This document shows, piece after piece, positions 1 to 10,859 of a DNA stretch of 64,000 nt. Every line of letters begins with the position of its first letter. The stretch's first letter is position 1. A model generated the notes under the pieces. That model saw only the letters and a list, made by a program, of their open reading frames with translations. It did no database searches and was not told the DNA's origin. Source of the DNA: Chloranthus sessilifolius (Eukaryota > Streptophyta > Magnoliopsida > Chloranthales > Chloranthaceae); NCBI GenBank assembly GCA_021018995.1, contig CM037593.1, forward strand, positions 12,366,088-12,430,087, in the 5' to 3' direction. Made by a program: the position numbers and the translations under genes.

Positions 1-950
1 TATCTGATTATACTTGGCAAATCAGTTAGAGGGAGTAATAGAGTTGTAATTTTTTCATTCCATATTAGATTGATGTATAGGACTTATATGAGAGCTAATC
101 GATATATTTTTAATTTTTATTGAGTCCTTGTAAGTTAGGTTTTGTCATGATTGTGACATACGGAGAGATTGTTATTTTCTCATAATCATGATAAAACCTA
201 AATGCGCTCCAAATAAGTGTTAAAATGCTAAGTAGATTCAATGTCCCTATCGGTTGGACAAGCGTTGTGGATCGAACTCATGGACATCCAGTAATTCACA
301 CGTCCGTGTCTCGACGGTTAAGGGAAGTTAGTGATTCACAGACATTTGTATCCCGATGGTTAAAAGGAGGGTTAGTGATTCGGGAAGTAAGGCTTTTGGT
401 GGAAAGATCTTCAATTTCAAAAATATCTTGAAAGTTTCTCATTGCCCTTCTCTTTGAGGTATTTTGGTATGTTATTCTGAATTGATATAAATCTCAAAGA
501 AAATTTTGCTTATGTGATATGAGGTTGAATTTGTTATGTTTCAAATTTGTTGTTAGCTCGTGTGAAACGAGTGGACCATCGTGAGAGATGACGGTTGAAG
601 GCGATAACTTTACACTATGAAAAGGACAATCGTGGGAAGCGATCATTGTTGATGAGATGAGTGAGAGCATTTCATTCATAAGCACTATAAGAAGTTATTT
701 TTCATAGTGGATTGTTTGTTTTGGATCTGAGATAGATCCCGTGATTTTTACCTGTGATAGGGTTTTCCACGTTAAAATCATCTGTGTTCATGTTGTGGTA
801 GTGATTGTATCTTTATATTGACAACAATATTTTATCGCGAGTTATATCATCGATTACCCCAGAATTTCAAGATTTTAGAAAAAAAATTGATATTATAAAA
901 AGTAATTAAAATATAAAAAAACATATGTGAACATATCATACAAAAACTAT
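1..950. other. AT-rich intergenic sequence, no gene recognised
   Basis: No coding region is supported. A short open frame at 225-431 matches no family I know. It overlaps two imperfect copies of a roughly 35-bp unit (about 326-400) that share the core of a 'cgatggttaa...gttagtgattc' phrase. A 21-bp inverted repeat (136-156 against 180-200, 19 of 21 matching, 23-bp loop) lies near the left edge. The stretch could be a decayed LTR or leader, but nothing diagnostic is visible. Confidence 0.4.
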
Positions 951-958
951 ATTACAAC

Positions 959-1189
959 CATAGTGACAAATTTCGTTTTCGGAAATTTTTCGGTGGGGGA
1001 TCCTTTCAATACATTTCGGATTAATTTCGATACATTTCGGAAAAATTTTAGGGATTAAAAATATAAAATATATATATATATATTTAATATTTTTTTTTAA
1101 AATTTACCGAAATTTACCTAAAAATATCGAAAACCGAATTTTTTGTTTGAGCCCCATGTCGCAAAATTTCAACAAAATTTGTCACTATG
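959..1189. mobile_element. hAT-like MITE with 8-bp TSD
   Basis: This short AT-rich non-coding element begins CATAGTGACAAATTT and ends with the reverse complement of that sequence. It is flanked by identical 8-bp direct repeats ATTACAAC at 951-958 and 1190-1197. An 8-bp duplication and a TIR beginning CA fit the hAT superfamily. The interior holds an AT dinucleotide run and phrases such as 'tttcggaaattttt' that recur in the copies near 41.2 kb and 24.66 kb. There is no ORF, so it would need a transposase supplied elsewhere. Confidence 0.8.
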
Positions 1190-1197
1190 ATTACAAC

Positions 1198-1311
1198 AAT
1201 AAAACTCATTGGTAGAAAAAAAAAAGTAAAAAGTGCCCCTGTTGCTACCCTATTATCACATTTTATCTCATTTTGTTCACTACATCTTTCATTCTTGTGA
1301 GTGAATAATGG
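1198..1311. repeat. Left half of an old dispersed repeat
   Basis: The phrase running from 'gctaccctattatcacattttatctcat' to 'cattcttgtgagtgaata' recurs at about 30909-30971. The right half of the same repeat continues at 15785-15870 after the nested LTR elements, and corresponds to 30985-31060. The superfamily is not recognised. It serves as the pre-insertion host sequence for solo LTR B. Confidence 0.65.
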
Positions 1312-1316
1312 GTCAT
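1312..1316. repeat. TSD of solo LTR B, left copy (GTCAT)
   Basis: GTCAT here is repeated at 15780-15784. The intervening sequence begins TG and ends CA once the nested Tekay element is removed, as expected for an LTR insertion. The uninterrupted relative near 30.95-31.0 kb shows that the two flanks were once adjacent. Confidence 0.75.
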
Positions 1317-1977
1317 TGATCGATTTTAAATATAACCCTTGCAAGTGCACAAGATCTATTGTAGTATGGCAAGAACAAGGGTGTCGAAGCTACAGGGAAA
1401 CGTGAATTTTAATTAATTCTTTCAGAGATTTAAAAACGTCCCCAAGGAAGTATCAAGGGGCAGATTCAATTTTACCAACAATTGATCTCACTTTTCCTAA
1501 ATGTAAGAAAAATAAATTAATCTAAACAACTAATTACTGATGAATCTAAGAACAATATTTAAATAAGATCAAGGAATATGCTACCCCAGATTAGTACCTC
1601 TTTTCTATCATTAAAACCCACAGTTTCATTAAAACATCATTCACACTATCATTCGTCTATAGAAATGATTCGTAATAAAATATGATCATCAATCCGGCAT
1701 ACCCTATCTAAAAATAATGACTCAGCCTATCATTGCAGTATAAGTCATGTAAAAAGCATAGCATATCTCATGATGTTTAGATCATAACATGAAGTACATA
1801 ATCGCTCTGCAGCCTAGATCAGCCTGCAAGTCCAGATCTAGCGATTATGGTCGTTGATACGAGCAATCAACGGTCATAACAAGCATTCAATATATTTTCA
1901 ATAACACAAACTTTTAGCAAAACGATTCCATGATGACAATAATAGACTGCGGTATTAATCATAAAAATTGTTACTTA
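1317..1977 (-). mobile_element. Solo LTR B, 3' part (continues at 14896)
   Basis: With 14896-15779 this forms a solo LTR of about 1545 bp, on the minus strand by its TATA/leader order. It starts TG at 1317 on the plus strand and ends CA at 15779, with TSD GTCAT. The segment holds the LTR 3' end: the phrase 'cttgtgcacttgcaagg' (reverse strand) is shared with the plus-strand element near 33.75 kb, so the two are relatives. No coding sequence is present. The Tekay element is inserted at 1977/14891. Confidence 0.7.
1973..1977. repeat. TSD of Tekay-like element, left copy (ACTTA)
   Basis: ACTTA directly precedes the left LTR and is repeated at 14891-14895 directly after the right LTR. A 5-bp duplication is normal for LTR-retrotransposon integrase. 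Confidence 0.85.
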
Positions 1978-4676
1978 TGTGATGTACCGGTTTATTTTAA
2001 GATCAAACCCGTGCCACCAGCACGATCATCTTGACCGTGCCCCTTAACTATGCACGGCACACTGGTATATCAAGCATAAAAAGAAGTAAGAACAACTTGC
2101 GGAATTTAAATCTAATTAGAAATACTTTTCAAAAGACAGTTCTACCCTCATGCCCCTACATGAAGGGAGAACCGATCCGAACCATCGATGATATAAATCA
2201 TCACAGATGGTTCGCCCCAGAGGAATAATCCAAACTCTATACATATACATGTTTTCACAAAATAAAGGCTTGACATACCAAGCCGCATAATCTCTACTCA
2301 AAACTCCCCAAAGTAGCACAACTGAGTCCTCTAGAAGAAGTCCTCGAGGTGGCTCCAACTCCTCGCCTAAGAAAGTCCCGACTCATGGGATCGTCCCTGA
2401 AACCACGGCAGCTGCTGCTAGTGGACCTGCGACGTATAGTCTATGGGGTGAGCTACATCCTAGCTCAATAGGGAACAAAACACAGTGAACATATAAGTTA
2501 TAACTCACATATATTCTATGATATGCCATGCATGATGTGACTATGCAGTTGTTGATAAAACAGTTAAAAGCATTCGTTTTACTGTTGATTTCTTATGTTT
2601 TCATTTACTCATGAATAATGCTGAAAAGGCCTAAAGCAAAACTTAAACTTTCAACTTAAGTAATCCCCGAGCAATATAGCATCGAGCCCCGATGAGCTAC
2701 CCTTCATCGTCATCTATATAGACAGTTTTAATGTATTCCCTGGGAATACTATATAGTACCCAAGCCCCTTTCCCCTGGGGATTGGTGGCGGGGTTTCACA
2801 TCTCATCAACACCCCTGGGGTGTGCTTACTACGTACGGATAAGCCTCCGCACTGGCCTACGGTTTCGCCGCCGTATCGGTCACGGATATCCTGCCGTGTC
2901 AGTCGTGGATATCCCGCCACGTCGGTGGGGTAACCTAAGGAACCTCAAATAACAAAAATATCGATTGCCTTACATATAGTTATTCACCGTAAGTGTGCTA
3001 TCTTATATCGCTTAGGCCCTATCAAACATGATTCAATCATGGATACATCCTCGGATGTATCCATTAACTTGCATCACACCGATGCTCTTATCTCTTTACT
3101 TCTTCATCCCACAGGGATGGCTCATTCGTTACTCTTATGAATGTCACACACACACTTTTCACAATTCTTGGAGCAGTAAAAATAATTGAATTGAAATTTA
3201 TATCACTACATACATGCTCTTGTAAAATAAAGTACATGTTCAGGGTGTTCCCTACCTCAAGTCTTCACTTGTTCAATGCATCAAGGTCCCACCTGGCTCC
3301 TCGCACTAGCTCACACGCACTACACCTATGGTACCACACAACAGGTAAAACACATCACAAGGGATGCAATAAAGAAGGTATAAGATCCTCCAAGAATCTT
3401 AAAGTCAAACCTAAAAGTCAACAAAATTTATCCCAGTCGATTAATCGAAATCCAGAATCGATTAATCGAACCTGGTTCGATTAATCGATTTCCAAAATCG
3501 ATTAATCGAAGGTCAATATCGATTAATCGAAGTAATTTCGATTAATCGAAAATCTCCTTCAAAAGTCCATTCTCGTCAATAGCAATTTGTCATTCGATTA
3601 ATCGAATTGCTGATTAATCGAAATTCTTCTTTCAAGAAAGTAAACTCACTCGAACGCCGAGTTTCCGTTCGATTAATCGAATCCAGTTTCGATTAATCGA
3701 AATTCTTCTTTCCGCAAAGTACACCTACTGTTCGAACAGTTGAGTTTTCATTCGATTAATCGAATCTAGTTTCGATTAATCGAATTTCTTCTTTTCGCAA
3801 GGTACACCTACTGTTCGAACAGTTGAATTTCACAAGTCGATTAATCGATCCCAAATCGATTAATCGAAAACTCAAATCGATTAATCGAAATCCCATTTCG
3901 ATTAGTCGATTTTTCCTTAAATCATTTCCTCCAACCCTTGGGGTCCACTGGAGGTTCCCAGTCGATTAATCGATTCTCAAATCGATTAATCGAAATCCAA
4001 ATTCGATTAATCGAAATCCAATTCGATTAATCGAAGTCGTGGTCTTCTGACCTTTCAACTTCCTGGCCAATTTCGATTAATCGAAACCCAATTTCGATTA
4101 ATCGAAATTGTCAGATTCAGCCCTTTTTGAGCTGTTCTTCCCAATCTTTTTCCTACACTTTTTCCTCTATTTTTCTAAGCCATTATCCTATGATCTAACC
4201 CACATTTAACCACAACTTAACCCCTATAATCTATGCATCTTATTTACAAAAATTTTACCTTGGATAGATCTCAAGTTGATTTCAAATCAATAGTTGGAAG
4301 GCTAGGGTTTCTAGCTTTGGATTCCTGGTCGAATCCGGCCTCTTTAATGCTTGAATCCTTCTTCCAAACAGTGCAATAACTCTTCTCTCACTACTCTCTC
4401 TCTCTTCTTTTCTCTTCTTCAACAACCCAAAAACATTCATTTAGGGTTATTAAACCCTTTTATATCTCTCCTAGTTTGTGTGTTAAGCACATGCACCTCA
4501 ATAGGTGTATGTGACTTTAGATTTTCAACACACACCACATTGTTACACAACCCATCACATCACATTCACTCATCACACTCTACGCTAACTATTGAACTCC
4601 TAGTTGGTCAAACCTAAGACCAATCGGACACGGATCCCGAGGTCATAGTTTAACGTGATTTTCTTTGGCTATTACA
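1978..4676 (-). repeat. Tekay-like element 3' LTR (left copy)
   Basis: This 2699-bp LTR begins TGTAATAGCC on the minus strand (at 4676) and ends CA at 1978. It matches 12200-14890 along its full length. The U3 part carries an array of about 20 copies of the palindrome TCGATTAATCGA (3437-4107). Open frames inside it are short and show no family resemblance. Differences from the other LTR are concentrated at 2000-2500, 2860-2930 and 3430-3660 and are mostly small indels. Confidence 0.88.
3437..4107. repeat. Array of palindrome TCGATTAATCGA in LTR A (left)
   Basis: By eye there are about 20 exact copies of the 12-bp palindrome plus 2 one-base variants within roughly 670 bp. Flanks and spacing are variable, and many copies extend to TTCGATTAATCGAA or ATCGATTAATCGAT. 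Two copies of a longer unit near 3700-3830 also contain the palindrome CTGTTCGAACAG. The array lies about 570-1240 bp into the LTR, in U3. The irregular spacing argues against a simple satellite. Confidence 0.9.
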
Positions 4677-4688
4677 TCTTCCCACCTT
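4677..4688 (-). promoter_or_regulatory. Polypurine tract (plus-strand primer site)
   Basis: The minus strand reads AAGGTGGGAAGA immediately before the LTR start TGTAATAGCC. This is the expected position and composition for the Ty3/gypsy polypurine tract that primes plus-strand DNA synthesis. Confidence 0.7.
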
Positions 4689-5495
4689 GGGAATTTTCGT
4701 CTCGAAAATCACCCAAGGTTTATCGCTCTCTAGGTCTTTCGTTCTCCCACACTCTCGTGTGAGGTAGTCTAATTTAGTCGACGCACTCAAGTAGTCACAC
4801 CTCCCATATATTAGCAAGGAGTAAAATTGTATCAACAAAACAACAAAAAACAATTACACACAAAAAAAACTGAATTTCTATTAATATGGGAAAATTTTAC
4901 AAGGCGCCACATGAGTTGGCGTACAAGATATACATCTATACAAAACATGACTGATACAAAAATATAACTAAAACTCAAGCAGGCCCCTCGCTAGGCTGGT
5001 CCGGTCGCAGTTGATGTGGTGGGTCCGCAGGAGCTCGGTCAAGGGCGCAAGGTCGGCGTGAGTAGATGCGGATGTGGAAGGAGCCGCTGCTGGTGGGATG
5101 GAAGACGGTCCTCGATGGAAGGCGGTGCGTCCGTCCCACTCTTCTTCAGGCCAACATATCCATGTAGGTGTGGGGTAGATGAATCGGAGGGTGTGAAACA
5201 TGAGGAAATCAATCCTCCTGTTCATCCTCTCGTTATTTTGCCCATTCGCCAACACGCCCCTCTATGGTAGGGCCGGATGGAGGCGCACGGCCATGTAGGA
5301 TGAGGTGGGAGTCGCGGGCGCGAATGTGTGGTGTCGGTGGCTGGTGTGGGAGGGAACCCTCTCCATGGATGGCTCGGCTGCAAGGTGGTGTGCCCCACCC
5401 TCATGTGGGTCCCGCCGAGGTGGTGGGGTGGTGGCGGTGCTACTGGCCGCCGGCTGCCTTGGGCCAAGGAGCGGACCCGAGCCGGTAGGGTCCGC
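4689..5495 (-). other. Tekay 3' untranslated region, G+C-rich
   Basis: Sequence between the extra ORF and the polypurine tract. The segment about 5010-5480 is notably G+C-rich and yields several overlapping long frames on both strands. None resembles a known protein, and they look like composition artefacts. No other feature is visible. Confidence 0.45.
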
Positions 5496-6439
5496 TTAAC
5501 AGTTGTAGCTACGGGTCCATGAAGACTTTGTGAATGTCTTCACGCGATCCGTAGCCCTCACCTCGTGAGGTGAGATAGTGTATGAGGGATCGTTGGAGTA
5601 GCACTCCAACATGCTTGAGGTGAGCCGAGCATACGGCATCTTCTCCTTGGGCCGCATGTTGCCCTTCATCAGTTTAGTCTTGATGTACCGCATCCCCTCA
5701 AGGATGACCTTGGAAGCATCAAACCATCGCCTGAAGGCCGTAAAAGTGCATGTTGCACTTTGTCCAGCCCGTGTCGTGGCGCGGTAAAGGTTGCATTTGA
5801 TTATGGAGTCGAGCATCCACATGTAGGGTGGAAGATCAACCTCTTGATGGAAATGCACCCTTCTTGCCATTTGTCATGAGGGTCATGACTTCCTCAAATC
5901 GGGGGTCTTCCACAAAGGGTGGAAATAGTGTAGTCTCGGGGGTGAACTCGAGGTAGCACTCGAGCACCTCGTGAATGTGACGCCGAGTGATCGTGTAGAG
6001 ACGACCCTCGATCTTGGTGATGATGCAGTCGTCGGTAGGGCCATTGGTTAGCCCTTGGTAGAATAATCTCACCAATCTAGGGTAGTAGGAACCCCGGATT
6101 GGTTTGAGAAGATTGCCGAGACCGGCATTGTTTATGTAGTTTTGAGCCCATTGGGTCTCGCCCGGTACATCGGGATCGGTGAAAAGGGTAGGGTCAATGG
6201 TGTATTCGACCTCAAAGGTCTTGGCAGCCCACCACTCGTTTGGTTGCTCCACGTTGGTGGGTGGTGGTGGCATGGGGGTGGATTGGGGAAGACTACAGAT
6301 GCGCGCCGAACCGGAGGTGGTCTCCGATTCGACTGCCTGGAGTCCTCACCGGCGATGGGGTAGGTGGTGGTGGTGCGGCGTTTACGCCTAACCGCAACTT
6401 GAGGTTGCCTTCTTCAAGATAAACGGGTTTTGAAGGCAT
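5496..6439 (-). pseudogene. Extra sense ORF downstream of pol (frameshifted), plant retroelement-associated protein
   Basis: A non-gag-pol reading frame runs in the element's own direction between pol and the 3' LTR. The probable start is the ATG at about 6437-6439 (MPSKPVYLEEG...). The frame shifts near 6340-6270, continues as a proline-rich stretch and an acidic/aromatic segment (about 6273-5880), shifts again near 5860 and ends at about 5496, for roughly 300 residues in all. The central part has the pattern Y-x-x-L-V-R-L-F-Y-x-x-L followed by 'LYTITRRHIHEVLEC'. This resembles the putative plant transposon protein domain (V/L-R-x-F-Y-x-N-L, then an R-x-x-I/H-x-V-L helix), an assignment made from memory of motifs. 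It has its own TATA box and palindrome array upstream. The function is unknown. Confidence 0.5.
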
Positions 6440-6655
6440 TTTCACTAAACTAGGGTTTATCAACTTCAAATGAAAGAAAAAGTTCGATTCTAGGGTTTAC
6501 CGTGGTTTTCAAAGGCGAATACGGTAGATTGTGGGCGCGAATCGACGGAAAATCGAATCCTAGACCGGTCGGATAGTTGGAGAAGAAGAAGGAAGTCGAA
6601 ACGCCCAAAGTCCTAAGCTCAAATGATTTCGAATGGGGAATGAAATCCCAAACTC

Positions 6656-6664
6656 ATATATATA
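6656..6664 (-). promoter_or_regulatory. TATA box upstream of the extra ORF
   Basis: On the minus strand this reads CTATATATATG and lies about 220 bp upstream of the probable ATG of the extra ORF (6439). The nearest TCGATTAATCGA palindrome (6673-6684) sits about 9 bp upstream of it. The arrangement palindrome array, TATA, leader, ORF suggests an internal promoter separate from the LTR. This is inference from sequence only. Confidence 0.45.
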
Positions 6665-6672
6665 GGCCTCGC

Positions 6673-7123
6673 TCGATTAATCGAAATTCCATTTCGATTA
6701 ATCGAAATTCAAAACTAGGTTAAGCCACAGAAAATCGATTAATCGATTTCTCAAATCGATTAATCGAAAATAAAATTCGATTAATCAAAATATTTCGATT
6801 AATCAAATCGTGTTTGTTTAAAAATTTAAAATTTTGAGCTCATTTGGCTGCGGCCGATTAATCGAAATTCATTTCGATTAATCGAAATCTCAAAATCGAT
6901 TAATCGAACTTAGTTTCGATTAATCGAAATCGTGCAAAAACTTCAAAAATTTTCCAAAATTTCTTAAGTATTCGATTAAAATCCCATTTCGATTAATCAA
7001 ATTTCTTCTATGCATTTTCTAACTCAACTTTTCATTTCGATCGGCACATGCCAATGACTACTGAACAATATCGATTATCGAAATTCCAAATCGATTAATC
7101 GATTTGAAATTCGATTAATCGAT
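6673..7123. repeat. Second TCGATTAATCGA array inside the Tekay element
   Basis: About 9 exact copies of TCGATTAATCGA and about 6 variants (CGATTAATCAA, CCGATTAATCGA, CGATTATCGA) lie between the end of pol and the extra ORF. The same motif fills the LTR U3. Here it sits immediately 5' of a TATA box on the minus strand. Confidence 0.85.
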
Positions 7124-7241
7124 TTTGCCCGATTTCTCTGAAATTTAAATCTCTTTGTTTCTTTTCTTATTTTACAATTCATGATTGGATTAAAATTTCC
7201 ATTGAATTACAAGTATAGTGGAGATTTCACAACACGCTGGT

Positions 7242-7799
7242 TTACATCGCACTTTCACGTCGTTGGAAACAAAGTGGGTATTGTTCTTTACATCGGCCTC
7301 GTTCCCAAGTAGCCTCTTCTTTAGGATGATTGTTCCATCGAACAAGCACTAAGGGAATTACTTTAGTGCGCAGTACTTGTTCTTTCCGATCCAAGATCTC
7401 CACTGGTTCCTCTATCATGCTCATGTCCTCACACATCTCTATAGGTTGCTTCCCTAACACATGAGACGGATCATTCACGTACTTTCTGAGCATCGATATG
7501 TGGAAGACATTATGTACTCGATCGAATAGCGGTGGTAAACTAATGCGATATGCAACTTCACCTATTCGTCCAAAATTTCAAATGGTCCAACATAACGTGG
7601 ACTTAACTTCCCTCTTGCCAAATCGCATTACACCTTTCATAGGTGACACCTTCACAAACACATGCTCGCCCACTTTGTAGTCAACACTAGTCCGCTTCAC
7701 ATCGGCGCGTAACTTTTCTCTACTGTCTTTGCTCTTCAACCTTTCTCCGATAATTTGGACGACGGTATGCGTTGTCTTCAAGCGCTTTTGGTCCTAATA
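7242..7799 (-). pseudogene. Integrase C-terminus and chromodomain-like tail (Tekay)
   Basis: The right part (about 7790-7578) resembles the GPY/F-type integrase C-terminus: K-x-x-x-D-x-x-R-x-x-L then 'DYKVGEHVFVKVSPMKGVMRFG'. After a frameshift, 7493-7242 carries a conserved tail ending in V-R-W-N-N-H-P-K-E-E-A-T-W-E and a Y-P-x-x-F motif. That is the degenerate chromodomain end of plant chromoviruses, which targets integration to chromatin. The order fits the end of pol. Confidence 0.75.
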
Positions 7800-8560
7800 C
7801 AAATTTCTCACTGCTTTCCTCCCAATTCGTAGGTGACTTGCATCGTCATTCCATACAGAGCTTCATACGGTGCCATGCCAATGCTCGCTTGAAAACTGTT
7901 GTTATATGCGAACTCGAGCATCGGTAGATACTCATCCCAAAGATCCTTGCATATCAAGCATGCAAGCTCCGAGCATGTCTTCTATCACTTGATTCACCCG
8001 CCTCGTTCGTCTATCGCTTTGAGGATGGAAAGCTGAACTAAAGTCTAGTCGCGTTCCCATTCCTTCTTGAAATTTCTTCCAAAACTTGGACGTATAGAGT
8101 GGATCACGATCTGAAACTATGCTGCTTGGAATACCATGTAATCTTACAATCTCTTTCATATATAGGTCTGCCAATCTTCCTGCCGTATACGTAGTTTTGT
8201 ATGGCAAAAAGTGCGCTGATTTGGTCAATCGGTCTACGACGACCCAAATAGCATTATGTTTCTTGGCAGTACGAGGTAATCCAACAATGAAATCCATTGA
8301 GATCGATTCCCACTTCCATTCTGGTATTGGTAAAGGTTGCAATAGTCCCGCAGGATGTCTATGATCAACCTTCACTTGTTGACAAGTCAAACATCGTGAC
8401 ACATACTCGCCACGCCGTCTTGTTTCAGTCCTCTCCACCAATAATTCTTTTTCAAATCTTGGTACATTTTGGTGCTACCAGGGTGGATGGCATAATTTGA
8501 CTTATGAGCCTCATCCAGAATTGTTCGTCTTAGATCGGCATTATCCGGGATGCATAGACG
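7800..8560 (-). pseudogene. Integrase (Tekay), frameshifted
   Basis: The zinc-binding HHCC region ends in C-L-T-C-Q-Q-V-K just upstream of the core (about 8395). The catalytic core follows in one frame (8441-7932): 'SMDFIVGLPRT' carries the first catalytic Asp, and 'SIVSDRDPLYTSKFW' carries the second. The third catalytic residue should lie beyond 'FSSAFHPQSD'. There the sequence reads D-R-R-T-R-R-V-N where D-G-Q-T-E-R-V-N is usual, so the catalytic glutamate is replaced. A frameshift near 8400-8440 separates the zinc finger half. Confidence 0.8.
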
Positions 8561-8839
8561 GCCTTTAAACAACAAAGAACCATCTTCTTTTACTGAGAAG
8601 TCCGAACTGATGCCTTCACTCACGTCTTGACGAATCTTTGTTAATGCTGGATCTTTCATCTGTAGCTCGTGGATATGTTCAAATATCACTGGCTTTACTG
8701 AGATGTTAGCCAAAAAGGATCCAGTGTCCTTTGACTCAATGTTCGCATCATAGCATGCCAGGTCTTCCAATAGTTTCCATCGGTGCATACCCAAAATCAA
8801 TGAAGCTAACTGAGCTGAACCCTTTCGACTCAATGCATC

Positions 8840-9366
8840 GGCTACTACATTCGCCTTGCCAGGATGATATTGTATGGAGCAATCATAATCCTTGAGGAAT
8901 TCCATCCATCTGCGCTGTCTCATATTGAGCTCTTTCTGTGTAAACAGATATCGGAGGCTCTTATGATCGGTGAAAATTTCAAAAGTCTCACCATACAAGT
9001 AATGTCTCCAAATTTTCAGCGCAAAAATGATCGCCGCGCCCAAGTCATGAGTCGGGTAATTTTTCTCGTGTTCTTTCAAATTGCCTTGATCCGTAAGCTA
9101 TCACCTTACGGTGTTGGTTGAGCACAACCAAGGCCATTGTATGACGTCATTACATCGCAGATCCTCCACCGCTCAAGGAATTGCCAACACCGGAGCGAAG
9201 TGAGTCTCCTTTTGAGTTCCTGGAAACTCGTCCCGGCTGCCTCACTCCACTCAGACCTTGAATCTTTTCGTGTCAGCTTTGTGAGAGGTCCCGATATCTT
9301 TGAAAACCCCTCAACGAAACGTCGATAATAGCCTGCTAAGCCCAGAAAACTTCGGACATCTGTCAC
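8840..9366 (-). pseudogene. RNase H region (Tekay), frameshifted
   Basis: The segment at 9366-9190 reads '[22 protein letters not shown]', the conserved RT-RNase H connection. From about 9079 the frame gives '[23 protein letters not shown]', then '[11 protein letters not shown]', R-Q-R-R-W-x-E and '[15 protein letters not shown]'. This is the RNase H end of Ty3/gypsy pol, with the catalytic Asp of T-D-H-K-S-L and the final A-D-A-L-S-R. The middle, including the first RNase H Asp, is out of frame around 9080-9190. Confidence 0.85.
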
Positions 9367-9539
9367 TGTCTTTGGTTGTTCCCATTTAACTCATCGCTTC
9401 TATCTTTCTTTGGATCTACCGTGGACGGTGCTTCGAGACGACATGTCCCAAAAAGCTAACTTCTTCCAACCAAAACTCACACTTCGAAGTTTGGCGATAA
9501 TTGGTGTTCACGTAAGCGTTTGTAGAGCAATCCTCAAGT

Positions 9540-10199
9540 GTTCTTCGTGTTCGCCTTGGATTTGAGTATATTAGTATATCATCAACAAATACTACAACGC
9601 AGAGTCCAAGTGTGGTTTAAACACTTCATCGATCCATAAACGATGCCGGAGCATTCGTTAACCCAAAACATCACAAGGAATTCATAGTGTCCATACTGTC
9701 CGGAAGTCGTCTTGAATGTCCTCGACTTTGACTCAAGAATCGATGATACCCAGATCTCAGGTCTATCTTGGAAAAATACTTTGCACCTTGCAGTTGGTCG
9801 AATAGATCGTCAATTCTAGGCAAAGGGTATCGGTTCTTCACGGTGAGTTTGTTCAATTGTCGATAGTCAATGCATAGTCTCATTGACCCATCTTTCTTCT
9901 TGACAAACAAGACCGGTGCTCCCCATGGAGATTCACTTGGTCTAACAAACCCCTTGTCCATCGCTCTTGTAGTTGTTCCTTCAACTCCTTTAGCTCGGAG
10001 CCATTCTATAAGGTGCTTTCAAATAGGCTCCGTTCCTCGGTGCTAAGTCAATGGCTAATTCTACTTCTCTCTCGAGGTAATCCGCAATTCTTCCGAAACA
10101 CGCCATAAGTCTCGCACAATTGCTATCTCGTAAATGACGTTCTTTTCCTCCTTGTCCTCCTTTAAGAAAGCTAAGTATCCATCGATCCCTTTCGATCAT
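9540..10199 (-). pseudogene. Reverse transcriptase (Tekay), frameshifted
   Basis: The fingers and palm read '[14 protein letters not shown]', then '[20 protein letters not shown]', '[20 protein letters not shown]' and '[11 protein letters not shown]' (catalytic Asp in K-I-D-L). The catalytic F-V-D-D is encoded at 9579-9590 (V-V-V-F-V-D-D-I-L-I) in another frame. The order and motifs are classic Ty3/gypsy. At least three frame changes occur between 10000 and 9560. Confidence 0.9.
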
Positions 10200-10400
10200 T
10201 TTCTACCATCACGAGATCAAGGCACATGATGACGACCTCACCCTTGAAACCGAAATGATCTTCTTGTGTTGGGTCCGAAAATGACTACCTTGTTCTTGCA
10301 ATCAATGGTCGCATCAATGTCAGGCCAACCACCCATGCCAAGGATCACATCAAACCCTTGCATGTCTAGCAGATCAACTTTGCTTCCAATTCATGCACTT

Positions 10401-10634
10401 CTAAGTCTTGAACTCACGATGATGGATTTGCAAGCTAACTCCGTCTACTAACTCTCGGTGAATAGACACAGATAGGACGAAATCCAACGTCTCTGGAACG
10501 ATCTTCATCTTCTTAGCAAAACGTGGAGTGACGAATGAGTGGGTAGACCCGGGGTCTATCAACACTCGAGCGTCATGTCTAAATACACTTCCCCTTTCAT
10601 ACATAGTTAAAGTACCTATAATATATATACACAT
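10401..10634 (-). pseudogene. Retropepsin-like aspartic protease (Tekay)
   Basis: The segment contains 'VLIDPGSTHSFVTPRFA', the plant Ty3/gypsy form of the aspartic protease active site (D-x-G-S/A-T-H-S-F). It lies between the zinc-knuckle Gag end and RT. The upstream frame is broken, so the N-terminal part is not continuous. Confidence 0.85.
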
Positions 10635-10859
10635 ACATACAGAAATTTACACATCAAAATGCACTCTCAGTTTATATTAAAAGAACCTACACTATTCCTA
10701 ATGCAATTTTTCCATCTAAAATTCTTTATGAAACGGAATTTTTCTTTAATAAAAATAAAATTTCTCACCTTGGATGACGCTGCACATTCTCGCTTCTGAA
10801 AGTGGATCGCATAGGCTCTCCCCCAACAATCGGGCTTCTTGCTTGAATGGGTCGGTGTC

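Noticed and set aside
136..200. Helitron 3' terminal hairpin
   Set aside because: No CTRR follows the hairpin within the expected distance, and no matching 5' TC end was identified.
3437..4107. CRISPR-like appearance (short palindromic repeats separated by unique spacers)
   Set aside because: Spacers vary from a few to over 100 bp, the repeat is only 12 bp, no cas genes are present, and the array lies in a plant LTR that is duplicated in the other LTR.
5016..5522. Several overlapping long open frames on both strands
   Set aside because: They come from G+C-rich composition in the Tekay 3' region. No family resemblance, and the frames contradict each other.
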